Of a DNA stretch of 64,000 nt, positions 54,594 to 62,920 are shown in pieces. Within the stretch, counting starts at the first letter, position 1. Each line of letters starts with the position of its first letter. Both the position numbers and the translations under genes were made by a program. A model generated the notes under the pieces. It made no database searches, had not been told where the DNA came from, and was given only the letters and a program-made list of their open reading frames with translations. Origin of the DNA: Bacteroidales bacterium (lineage in GTDB: Bacteria > Bacteroidota > Bacteroidia > Bacteroidales > GCA-2748055); assembly GCA_021738565.1 (NCBI GenBank), contig JAIPBT010000013.1, forward strand, positions 1 to 64,000, read 5' to 3'.

Positions 54594-56225
54594 ATGATAC
54601 GTATATTTATCATATTCATCATCCTGTTTACAGGTTGCCAAATGGAAAGAACAAAAGTTGATCTGCTTATAAAAGACACCACCATTTACACAGTGGACGA
54701 CTCCTTCACCAAGGTTGAAGCCCTTGCAATAAAGGATGGGAAAATTCTTGACACGGGATCTTCAGCAGCCATGGAAAGAAAATATGAAGCCGACTCAACC
54801 ATTTCCCTTCCCGGTCGCTACGTTTATCCCGGCTGGAATGATGCCCATTGTCATTTTACAGGATACGGGTTGAGCCTCAACCATGTCGATCTTACTGGAA
54901 CTGGATCCATTGATGAGGTCATAAAAAAGTGCCTGGAATTCAGGGAGAACCATCCGGTACAATGGATTACAGGACGCGGGTGGGATCAAAACGACTGGAA
55001 AGATCAATCTTTTCCCCATAAAAACGATCTCGATCAATTTTTTCCTGACCAACCCGTATTGCTGAAAAGAGTGGATGGCCATGCAGGATGGGCAAATTCG
55101 AAAGCATTGGATTTGGCAGGCATAACAACAGGGACAACCGTTAAAGGCGGAACCGTTATGACCACCGATGGTCAACTTACAGGAATTTTAATAGACAATG
55201 CCATTGATCTGGTTGCGCGAATAATTCCGGAACCGGGCTCACGGGAAATTGTGGCAGGATTAAAAAATGCTGAAATAAACTGTTTTGGGGTTGGGCTTAC
55301 TTCTGTATCAGATGCCGGCTTATCGACAAAAATTGTCAGGATCATCGATTCTCTTCACAGCAACAATGAACTCAATATGAGAATCAATGCCTGGCTCGAG
55401 CCCTCAGAGAGCAATATGGAGACATTTGTTAAAAACGGAGTGATACAAAATGACAAACTGACTGTCAGCACTATAAAACTATACGCAGATGGCACTCTAG
55501 GGTCCAGGGGTGCAAAAATGATTGAACCCTACTCGGATGATCCCGGAAATTCAGGATTGTACTTAATGGAACCCCAGCAGCTGAGGAACTACAGTAAAAT
55601 TGCCCTCGAAAACAATTACCAGGTTGCCACGCATTGTATCGGGGATGCGGCAAATCGCACTGTTTTGAATATCTACGCTAAACTTTTGGAAGAAGGAAAT
55701 GACCGGCGCTGGAGAATAGAACATGCCCAGATCATTGCCCCGGAAGATTTCTATCTTTTCGGGAAATATCAAATTGTACCTTCTGTACAGCCCACGCATG
55801 CAACATCAGACATGTACTGGGTGGAGGATCGCCTAGGAAAAGAACGTTTAAAAGGAGCCTACAGCTACAATACGCTAATGAACCTTTTGGGATGGATCCC
55901 TTTCGGAAGTGACTTTCCGGTGGAGAGTATCAATCCGCTTTTTGGCTTTTATGCTGCTGTATCAAGGAAAGATCATGAAGGTTATCCGGCAAATGGCTTT
56001 ATAAAAGAGGAGGCAATATCAAGAAAAAATGCTTTGAAGGCCATGACCATCTGGCCGGCCAAGGCAGCCTTCGAAGAAAAATTTAAAGGCAGCCTTGAAG
56101 CGGGTAAACTTGCAGATCTTGTTGTTACCGAACAGGATATAATGACCATTGATGAATCAAGGATCCCTGCGATAAAAGTTATTTTAACAATCTCAGGGGG
56201 TGAGATCGTTTATGAAAAAAATTAG
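54594..56225 (+). CDS. Lipoprotein amidohydrolase (YtcJ-like, amidohydrolase 3 family)
   Basis: 543 residues. Lipobox LFTGC (Cys about residue 14), so anchored in a membrane. The metal-dependent hydrolase fold has VYPGWNDAHCHFTGYG (about 79-94) with the two His ligands, GRGWDQNDW (about 126-134), KLYADGTLGSRGA (about 297), HCIGDAANRTVLNIY (about 347) and IPFGSDFPVESINP with the late Asp (about 440). It resembles exoenzyme-regulatory-type AepA/YtcJ proteins, whose substrates are poorly known. Stands alone between the CCA-type gene and the convergent barrel protein gene. Confidence 0.88.
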   Translation: MIRIFIIFIILFTGCQMERTKVDLLIKDTTIYTVDDSFTKVEALAIKDGKILDTGSSAAMERKYEADSTISLPGRYVYPGWNDAHCHFTGYGLSLNHVDLTGTGSIDEVIKKCLEFRENHPVQWITGRGWDQNDWKDQSFPHKNDLDQFFPDQPVLLKRVDGHAGWANSKALDLAGITTGTTVKGGTVMTTDGQLTGILIDNAIDLVARIIPEPGSREIVAGLKNAEINCFGVGLTSVSDAGLSTKIVRIIDSLHSNNELNMRINAWLEPSESNMETFVKNGVIQNDKLTVSTIKLYADGTLGSRGAKMIEPYSDDPGNSGLYLMEPQQLRNYSKIALENNYQVATHCIGDAANRTVLNIYAKLLEEGNDRRWRIEHAQIIAPEDFYLFGKYQIVPSVQPTHATSDMYWVEDRLGKERLKGAYSYNTLMNLLGWIPFGSDFPVESINPLFGFYAAVSRKDHEGYPANGFIKEEAISRKNALKAMTIWPAKAAFEEKFKGSLEAGKLADLVVTEQDIMTIDESRIPAIKVILTISGGEIVYEKN

Positions 56226-56229
56226 TATC

Positions 56230-56796
56230 CTACCGGATCACAAAAGTAATTCCCGCACCAATGATATCCCAGGATCTTTCGGTTCCGGGAAGATCATATT
56301 CCAGGAAAACATAATATTTGTCATCAAAATTGAAAGTCACGTTCAAAGGTACCCAGGCACGCAATTCAAATGCAGTGATATCGGTGTCAAGATCAATACC
56401 GACCGTCAGATTTAACCAATAGACCGGTGTATGGGTAAAACTGACCGCCAGGTCAATACCGTATTCCTCCCATCTGTGAATACCGCCGTAAAGAGAATAG
56501 TAACTGTTCCTTGTCTCCCTGAAAAGATACTGAACATCTGCAGCGAAAAGGTCCTTTCCTCCATAATACCCGTATTTAATGCCCAGGTCGATGTTGTATC
56601 CGAATCCATATCCTCCTGCGACAAGAACCGACAGCCCTTCAAGGTTCGGGTGGTAGGTATTTGAAAAATTATAAAAAGGGGCCACGGTGATGCTGTAAGA
56701 TCTGATGGGCAAGGTCCTGGAAAAATTGATTATCTGCGAAGAAAGATCAGATGTGATAAATAGACCAACAATAGCTGCCAGGAGTAATCTCTTCAT
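56230..56796 (-). CDS. Small outer-membrane beta-barrel protein, unknown
   Basis: 188 residues with a signal peptide (about 1-20, SDLSSQ). The mature part alternates hydrophobic and polar residues: SYSITVAPFYNFSNTYHPNL, GYNIDLGIKYGYYGG, GIDLAVSFTHTPVYWLNLTV, FDDKYYVFLEYDLPG and a last strand IIGAGITFVIR. That is six to eight strands of a small barrel. No family name comes to mind. It lies 125 bp downstream of the TolC gene on the same strand and may be transcribed with the efflux genes. Confidence 0.7.
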   Translation of the reverse strand: MKRLLLAAIVGLFITSDLSSQIINFSRTLPIRSYSITVAPFYNFSNTYHPNLEGLSVLVAGGYGFGYNIDLGIKYGYYGGKDLFAADVQYLFRETRNSYYSLYGGIHRWEEYGIDLAVSFTHTPVYWLNLTVGIDLDTDITAFELRAWVPLNVTFNFDDKYYVFLEYDLPGTERSWDIIGAGITFVIR

Positions 56797-56921
56797 TCTC
56801 TAAAACGTTTATTACTACAAAATTACATGTTTCCTGTATATTAAGCACCAAACCGGTAAAATTTTGACAGATGTTCAACCCGGGAAAGCAAACGGCATAA
56901 CTGTTGTACTTTAGTAACCTT

Positions 56922-58277
56922 TTAAGGAAACGTGATATCCCTGCCCTGGTAAAAATCAAGTATTTTGACGTAGAATACAAATACAAATTTGGCGTTTGCC
57001 TGTTCTGTCCTTGCCGCAAACAGGTTGTTTCTTGATTCCTCGAGCTCGAGCGCTGTTGCTGTTCCTACTTTGAATCGCTCCTCAGTATATCGATAGGCTT
57101 CTTCACTGTTGGTGAAAGTCTCGCATGCCGACAGGTAATTGTCCAGGGCGGCTCTTGCATCGGCATGATATTGTTGTATCTCTTTGAATAACTGCTGCTT
57201 TTCGTTCTCCAGCTGGTATTTGGAATCCTGCAAATTTATTTTGGCTTTGCTGATATTGGTAAGGTTTTGCCATTTATTGAATACAGGAATACTCAAGCCA
57301 ACAGAAACCTGTCTGTACTGGTTATCCATTACCTGTTGCGGAACGGGATAGTCAAGCAGAGGATTCGCCGGGTCCCTCGGATTGATCAGTTTGTCTGAAT
57401 AATTGGAATAATACAATGCCCGCACGTACAATTCAGGAGACAATGCTCCTTTTGTAATGTCGAGGTTCTTTTTATTGTAATCGATGGTATATTCTGCTGC
57501 CTTGATCTGGGGCAGATGGCTGACAGCTGCAGCATATACTGTTTCAAGATCCTTAATCTGTAAAGCGGATGGATCCTCAATATCAGGACGTTCAATCTCA
57601 AATGAGTCATAATCCTGAAGATTCAGTAACTGTACAAGGTTCAACTTCGAAACTTCCATTTCATTCCTTGCCAGTGTCAGGTTATAGTTTTCCCTTGATG
57701 CCTGGGCCTTAACTTCCAGTAATTCACCCTTGGATGCATTTCCGACTTCAAGCAGCTTCTCCATCCGTTCCACCTGCAATTCAGTTACTTTTACCTTTTC
57801 AACGGCTATTTCATAAAGCTCCTCTTTTAAAAGCATATCAAGATAACCGGTCATAACCAGCAAAACAATATTGTTCCTGTACAATTCCAGATTGGATCTT
57901 GATACATTGTAATCTGCTTCCGCCACTTTTATTGTATTATACCCCCGAAGTCCCTGGAAGAGGGAAATATTGCTGACCACACCAAGATCTCCCTGTCTTA
58001 CATCGGTATTGACCCACTCATATGTACCCCTGTCCAGCACACGTCCCGATCCAATATTATGCTCAACCTGACCATACAGATCAGGCAGCAGATTCAATTT
58101 GCTCTGCTGAAAATCCTTTTTCTTAATACCAACCGTCAACTTCTGTCTCTTCAATGAAATATTATTCTCAGTGGCATATTTAATGCAATCTTCAAGCGAC
58201 CATGCAGAATGATCCTGGGCTGAAAGTTGTGCTGCTGTAAATATCAATAGTGCGAATACTTTAAATAATCGTCTCAT
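56922..58277 (-). CDS. TolC-family outer-membrane efflux protein
   Basis: 451 residues. Signal peptide (AAQLSAQ), then two repeats of the outer-membrane-efflux type with long coiled helices: SLEDCIKYATENNISLKRQK (about 27-46), YNVSRSNLELYRNNIVLLVM (about 123), then VGLSIPVFNKWQNLTNISKA (about 325-344) and ERFKVGTATALELEESRNNL (about 403-422). Forms the outer-membrane channel of a tripartite pump. It starts 10 nt after the HlyD-type adaptor gene in the same operon. No inner-membrane pump gene is in this operon. Confidence 0.92.
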   Translation of the reverse strand: MRRLFKVFALLIFTAAQLSAQDHSAWSLEDCIKYATENNISLKRQKLTVGIKKKDFQQSKLNLLPDLYGQVEHNIGSGRVLDRGTYEWVNTDVRQGDLGVVSNISLFQGLRGYNTIKVAEADYNVSRSNLELYRNNIVLLVMTGYLDMLLKEELYEIAVEKVKVTELQVERMEKLLEVGNASKGELLEVKAQASRENYNLTLARNEMEVSKLNLVQLLNLQDYDSFEIERPDIEDPSALQIKDLETVYAAAVSHLPQIKAAEYTIDYNKKNLDITKGALSPELYVRALYYSNYSDKLINPRDPANPLLDYPVPQQVMDNQYRQVSVGLSIPVFNKWQNLTNISKAKINLQDSKYQLENEKQQLFKEIQQYHADARAALDNYLSACETFTNSEEAYRYTEERFKVGTATALELEESRNNLFAARTEQANAKFVFVFYVKILDFYQGRDITFP

Positions 58278-58287
58278 TTTTATGTTT

Positions 58288-59547
58288 TTAGCGATTGTTT
58301 TTCAAAATTAACTTGTCGTGATCTGCAAAATTCTGATAGCTGGAAGTAATAACTTTTTCTCCGGGTTCAAGTCCACTGAGCACTTCATAATACCGGGGAT
58401 TTTGCCGGCCAATTGAAATATCCCGTTTAACTGCAAACTCCCCTGACGGATCCAAAACAAACACCCATTGTCCACCTGTTTTGTTATAAAATCCTCCTTT
58501 TGGAAGCAGCAATCCCTGTTTGGATTCTCCAAGTTGCAACCGTATGCGGGATGCCTGGCCTATCCTGATCTGATCAGGTATGCTGCCGGTAAAGATCATA
58601 TCCACGGCAAACCTTCCATTTTGAACTTCCGGATATATTTTTGTGATGGCAGCAGGATAAGATATACCGGCAAAATCACATTCACCCGTTAATCCTGTAT
58701 GGATCCTTGCGATATAATGTTCGTCGATCTCCACACGAAGCTTATATGATTCCAAAATATTCAGCGTACCCACCCGTGTACCATAATTGATCACCTCGCC
58801 AATCTCAGGATTCAGTGTCGCGAGCTCTCCATCAGCAGGAGCCTTTATATTAAGGTTATCAAGGCGTTTCCGGATGATGGACATACTCTTTTCCATACTG
58901 TTTACTGATGATTCAATTGAACTGATCTGAATGGAACGATATATTGAATCGTTCCTGTAATTCTCTTTGACAAGATCCAACTGGGCACGCGTGGCCATGT
59001 ACGCCTCCCTGGATTGTTTGAATTCTTCCTCAGAGACATGGTTGTCCGCGAACAATTCTACATTGTTCTCATACTGCCGTTTTTCCTGGGTAACCCGCCT
59101 TGTAAGATCAATGATCTGTTGCTTGTAGGCGAGCTTTTGCTGATCCATGGAGAGCCTTGCAGTTCTTAACTCGTTGACGGCCCTGACTACCTGTGCTTCG
59201 TTGTTTGTAATTTCCAGTAAAAGATTGTTGTTACTCATACGAAGTATCACATCACCCTCTTTTACCATATTACCGGCTTCGATCAGTATTTCTTCCACCC
59301 TTCCGCCTTCAACTGCATCCAGGTATATCGTCCTTATTGGCTCTACTATACCCTGGTCAGTTATATAATCCTGAAATACATCCTGCTTTACTTCATCGAT
59401 GGTTAAGCGGGAGATGTCCACATTGTATTTTGAGCTTTTGTCCCCGAATATCAGAATGCCGACTATTACCAAAACAAGGATCACCAATATTCCATAGGTA
59501 ATCGTTTTACCGGTAATGCGGTTCTTCCTTTCTATTTTACGATCCAT
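58288..59547 (-). CDS. HlyD-family periplasmic adaptor (membrane fusion protein)
   Basis: About 419 residues from MDRKIERKNR. One membrane helix (about 15-35, TYGILVILVLVIVGILIFGD), then lipoyl halves GGRVEEILIEAGNMVKEGDV and IKAPADGELATLNPEIGEVI, flanking a coiled-coil hairpin (about 100-215), followed by beta-barrel and membrane-proximal domains. It would link TolC to an inner-membrane pump, probably an ABC/FtsX-type transporter encoded elsewhere. Longer starts exist at 59583 and 59556, but the 59583 ATG overlaps a -24/-12-like element at 59580-59594, so I prefer a downstream start. First gene of the efflux operon. Confidence 0.88.
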   Translation of the reverse strand: MDRKIERKNRITGKTITYGILVILVLVIVGILIFGDKSSKYNVDISRLTIDEVKQDVFQDYITDQGIVEPIRTIYLDAVEGGRVEEILIEAGNMVKEGDVILRMSNNNLLLEITNNEAQVVRAVNELRTARLSMDQQKLAYKQQIIDLTRRVTQEKRQYENNVELFADNHVSEEEFKQSREAYMATRAQLDLVKENYRNDSIYRSIQISSIESSVNSMEKSMSIIRKRLDNLNIKAPADGELATLNPEIGEVINYGTRVGTLNILESYKLRVEIDEHYIARIHTGLTGECDFAGISYPAAITKIYPEVQNGRFAVDMIFTGSIPDQIRIGQASRIRLQLGESKQGLLLPKGGFYNKTGGQWVFVLDPSGEFAVKRDISIGRQNPRYYEVLSGLEPGEKVITSSYQNFADHDKLILKNNR

Positions 59548-59579
59548 TCCGTCCATAATAAGTTTTTTTGACTGATGTT

Positions 59580-59594
59580 TCATTAATTATGCCA
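59580..59594 (-). promoter_or_regulatory. Candidate sigma-54 (-24/-12) promoter of the efflux operon
   Basis: On the minus strand TGGCATAATTAATGA has GG and a following G separated by 10 nt, as in -24/-12 promoters, with GA instead of GC at -12. It is nearly the same as the element before dnaK (TGGCATAATCATTGA). The start site would be near 59569. Confidence 0.4.
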
Positions 59595-59679
59595 AAGAAA
59601 ATACTTTTTTGAAAATCAATTCCTTAATTATTCCATTCTGTGCAATTCTATTAAAAAAATGTTCGATTATGCATCCATA

Positions 59680-59697
59680 GTGTACGTATTCGTACAC
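59680..59697. promoter_or_regulatory. Palindromic regulator site GTGTACG-N4-CGTACAC
   Basis: A perfect 7-bp inverted repeat with a 4-nt centre lies in the divergent intergenic region. It is about 86-117 bp upstream of the -24/-12-like element of the efflux operon, the usual place for an NtrC-type activator. It also overlaps the expected -33 region of the promoter for the regulator gene at 59706, so one site could serve both. Confidence 0.6.
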
Positions 59698-59705
59698 CTT
59701 TTTGT

Positions 59706-59713
59706 TATATTTG
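59706..59713 (+). promoter_or_regulatory. Candidate sigma-A-type -7 box of the regulator gene
   Basis: TATATTTG fits the Bacteroidetes TAnnTTTG -7 consensus exactly. Transcription would begin near 59720, about 90 nt upstream of the regulator ATG. The -33 region falls in the palindrome at 59680-59697. Confidence 0.45.
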
Positions 59714-59810
59714 CAACATGACATTTTTGAAACTATTTGTTATTTAACTATTTAAATAATAAGGCATTTCATTTGCAGAGAAATAGTTCAAATTCTAAAA
59801 TCTTTTCCAT

Positions 59811-61190
59811 ATGGAAGAAAAAACAGGGAAAATACTTGCAATAGATGACAATGAAGATATTCTATTTGCATTGAAATTATTGCTCAGATCACATGTAGAG
59901 AAGATTGAAACCTTAGATGGACCGGGGGAAATACCGGAAATGTTGAGGAATGAAAATTGGGATGTCATTCTTTTGGATATGAATTTTACCAAAGACGCGA
60001 TCAGCGGCCAGGAAGGATTTGACGCTTTAAAAACGATACTTGACTATGATCCTGAAGCGGTTGTTGTATTTATAACCGCATACGGCGACGCGGAAAAAGC
60101 TGTTAAAGCAATCAAAGCCGGAGCAACCGATTTTATTTTAAAGCCATGGCAAAACGAAAAAATTCTTGCAACCATCAATTCCGCCATCAATCTGCGAAGA
60201 TCCCGGCTTCAGACACAATCTCTGAGACTAAAGCAACAAGAGATAAGTGCGGTGCTTGATCAGCCTTTTACGGATTTTATCGGGCAGTCTGAAGAAATGC
60301 AGGCAGTATTCCGGACCATTAAAAAAGTAGCTGCCACCGATGCAAATGTTCTCATTCTTGGAGAGAATGGTACGGGGAAGGAACTTGTTGCCAGGGCGAT
60401 TTACAGGAATTCATTGCGCAAGGAAGAGGTCTTTATAAGCGTTGATCTTGGTTCCATTGCTGAAACACTGTTTGAAAGTGAGTTGTTCGGACACGAAAAA
60501 GGAGCTTTCACTGACGCTCATAAAATGAAACAGGGAAGGTTTGAGATTGCTTCAGGAGGCACACTTTTCCTGGATGAGATCGGTAATCTCTCCTACCCGC
60601 TTCAATCGAAATTACTCACCGTAATAGAGCGAAGGGAAATTGTCAGAGTTGGCGCAGGCAAACCCATGCCCATCGATGTAAGGCTGATCTGTGCAACGAA
60701 TAATAATATCCATGATGATGTCAAAAATGGAGGCTTCAGGCAGGACCTCTTATACAGGATCAATACAGTTGAAATTCACCTGCCACCACTCCGGGACCGC
60801 ACTGGCGATTTACCTATCCTTTCAGACCATTTTTTGAAAATATACAGCAAGAAATACAGAAAGCCAATTCGCAACATACAGTCTTCAGCCTTAAAAAAGC
60901 TTAACCAGTACAATTGGCCCGGCAATGTCAGAGAATTGCAGCATGCAATTGAAAGAGCGGTTATAATGAGTGAAGGCACAAGCCTGGGACAGGATGATTT
61001 CATACTTTCTTCAGAGAGGTCTGCTTCCGTTGGGGACCTGGAGCTGGAATCCTACAACCTTGATGAGGTAGAAAAAAGTATTATTAACAAAGTGATGAAG
61101 CAGAACCAGGGAAACATTACCCAGGCTGCAACGCAATTAGGTCTGACACGAACTTCACTTTACAGAAGAATGGAAAAACATGGTCTTTAA
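59811..61190 (+). CDS. NtrC-family sigma-54-dependent response regulator
   Basis: 459 residues. Receiver domain (about 8-125) with acidic pair Asp-Asp in AIDDNED, phosphoacceptor Asp56 in VILLDMNF and Lys in ILKPWQ. The AAA+ domain (about 155-385) has Walker A GENGTGKE (about 184), sigma-54 contact loop GAFTDA (231-236, a common variant of GAFTGA), Walker B GGTLFLDEIGNL and the arginine finger region. A Fis-type helix-turn-helix ends the protein (about 418-459, NITQAATQLGLTRTSLYRRM). It should activate -24/-12 promoters, most likely the divergent HlyD-TolC operon. Overlaps the kinase gene by 11 nt. Confidence 0.95.
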   Translation: MEEKTGKILAIDDNEDILFALKLLLRSHVEKIETLDGPGEIPEMLRNENWDVILLDMNFTKDAISGQEGFDALKTILDYDPEAVVVFITAYGDAEKAVKAIKAGATDFILKPWQNEKILATINSAINLRRSRLQTQSLRLKQQEISAVLDQPFTDFIGQSEEMQAVFRTIKKVAATDANVLILGENGTGKELVARAIYRNSLRKEEVFISVDLGSIAETLFESELFGHEKGAFTDAHKMKQGRFEIASGGTLFLDEIGNLSYPLQSKLLTVIERREIVRVGAGKPMPIDVRLICATNNNIHDDVKNGGFRQDLLYRINTVEIHLPPLRDRTGDLPILSDHFLKIYSKKYRKPIRNIQSSALKKLNQYNWPGNVRELQHAIERAVIMSEGTSLGQDDFILSSERSASVGDLELESYNLDEVEKSIINKVMKQNQGNITQAATQLGLTRTSLYRRMEKHGL

Positions 61191-62532
61191 GCAATTCAGG
61201 GTCAACGTAATCATAAGGGTATTGTTGCTGACATTATCCTTTCTGCTGCTTTTTCTGCTGCTAAATACCAAATACATATTCACTCCAGCACTGGTCATTG
61301 CTGCAATTATCTACCAGGTTTGGTCGTTGATACGATATGTGGACAGAACGAACAGGGAACTTGCAAATTTTCTTGAGTCAATCAGGTATTCTGAATTTAC
61401 AAGGACATTTTCCATAAATGAGGCGGGATCATCCTTTGAAGCGCTGAGCGAAGCATTCAATGATGTAATGAAAGACTTCCAGCAGATAAGGTCTGAAGCA
61501 GAAGAGCACTTTCATTATTTGCAAAGTATTGTTCAGAATATTGATGTAAGTATACTTGCTTACCAGAGAAATGGTGAAGTTGAGATGATCAACCCTGCAG
61601 CGAAAAAGCTTTTCCAGGTTAATTCCCTGAAAAATATTCAAAAACTGAGTTTCCTGAGCCAGGAACTGTGCGATACATTATTAAACATCAAACCAGGGGA
61701 AAACCGCCTGCAAAAAGTACAGGATGAAGACGATATTTTACAGCTGGCGATCTATTCCACTGAATTCAAGGTCAAGGATAAATCCATACTACTAACTACT
61801 GTTAAAAACATACAGAATGTATTGGAAGGACAGGAAACTGAAGCATGGCAAAAGCTGATCAGGGTTCTTACACACGAAATTATGAATTCAATAGCCCCGA
61901 TTTCAAGTCTTTCCTCAACCATTGAATTGATGATCAAAGGATATGAAACAGAAAACCGGGATGAACCCTGCCTTGATAAAGATACGGTCCATGAAATACA
62001 GCAAGCGCTTCAAACCATTAATAAACGAAGCACCGGTTTAATGAATTTCGTCGAAACATACAGGAACCTGACAAAGATCCCGGAACCTAACTTTGCCATG
62101 GTAACCATGGAAAATCTTATCGACAATGTGATTACCTTAATGAAAAAAGAAACCGAAGATCACCACATTGACCTTTCCTGCTCAATGGAGCCTGACAGCA
62201 TCGAACTTCAGATTGATGAACAAATGATCTCTCAGGTTCTCATCAATATGATCAAAAACTCCATACATGCTTTGGAGGGAATTGATAACGGGAAAATACG
62301 TATCAAGGGATTCTACAATAAACGAGGCAGACCAACGATTCAGATCATAGACAATGGCCAGGGAATACTCAAAGATGTGCTTGATAAGATCTTTATCCCT
62401 TTCTTCACAACAAAGAAAAGTGGTTCCGGCATAGGACTCAGCCTGTCACGACAAATACTGAGATTGCATGGTGGCACCATCACGGCTCAATCAGAGCCAC
62501 AAAAGGAAACAATTTTTTCTCTGACCTTCTAA
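61180..62532 (+). CDS. NtrY-like membrane histidine kinase
   Basis: 450 residues. Two membrane segments close to the N-terminus (about 8-45, VLLLTLSFLLLFLLLNTKYI), a HAMP-like linker, and a PAS domain at about 105-205 (SILAYQRNGEVEMINPAAKK). HisKA has His232 in LTHEIMNSIAPISSL, and HATPase_c has NMIKNSIHALEG, IIDNGQGI, and FFTTKKSGSGIGLSLSRQIL. The almost absent periplasmic loop means it senses in the membrane or cytoplasm. Cognate kinase of the NtrC-type regulator it overlaps. Confidence 0.93.
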   Translation: MVFKQFRVNVIIRVLLLTLSFLLLFLLLNTKYIFTPALVIAAIIYQVWSLIRYVDRTNRELANFLESIRYSEFTRTFSINEAGSSFEALSEAFNDVMKDFQQIRSEAEEHFHYLQSIVQNIDVSILAYQRNGEVEMINPAAKKLFQVNSLKNIQKLSFLSQELCDTLLNIKPGENRLQKVQDEDDILQLAIYSTEFKVKDKSILLTTVKNIQNVLEGQETEAWQKLIRVLTHEIMNSIAPISSLSSTIELMIKGYETENRDEPCLDKDTVHEIQQALQTINKRSTGLMNFVETYRNLTKIPEPNFAMVTMENLIDNVITLMKKETEDHHIDLSCSMEPDSIELQIDEQMISQVLINMIKNSIHALEGIDNGKIRIKGFYNKRGRPTIQIIDNGQGILKDVLDKIFIPFFTTKKSGSGIGLSLSRQILRLHGGTITAQSEPQKETIFSLTF

Positions 62533-62920
62533 TTGAAAACATGCCTTTTTGAATGAGGTGAGAATAACCAAAATTCACTGCCGCTCGCGAAAACCTTCAA
62601 AAAAATAAATGACCAAATGCCACTCATCGTTGGGGCAGTGGTCATTCAATTTTGAAAAGTGTAAAATGAAAAAAGTTGGAGGATGTCATTTATTTGACAG
62701 GAATTCCCAATCAGGGAAAAGTAAAACTAACTAAATAACTAACTAACTAACTAACTGACCACCCTCCAACTCATGCAAATATAAGAACTTATTAAAAAGA
62801 ATTTATCAAATTGGTTGTAAAATAAAATCAAAACAGGCTTTCCCGGGAATACACTTTGTTTTAATTTGTGTTGAAATCCCATTATATTGAAAGCTTAAAA
62901 AAATCAATGCAAATGAAACA
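62533..62920. other. Intergenic region with tetranucleotide repeats
   Basis: AT-rich, no gene. It contains inverted GTTGGAGG (about 62674) and CCTCCAAC (about 62763) around a run of CTAA-type repeats (62724-62758, own entry). The part after 62770 is very AT-rich and probably holds the promoter of the gene at 62921. Confidence 0.5.
62724..62758. repeat. Tetranucleotide (AACT/CTAA) microsatellite
   Basis: About eight units of ACTA/AACT with one ATAA interruption, lying in a larger loop between GTTGGAGG and CCTCCAAC. It is 160 bp ahead of the next start codon. Confidence 0.85.
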
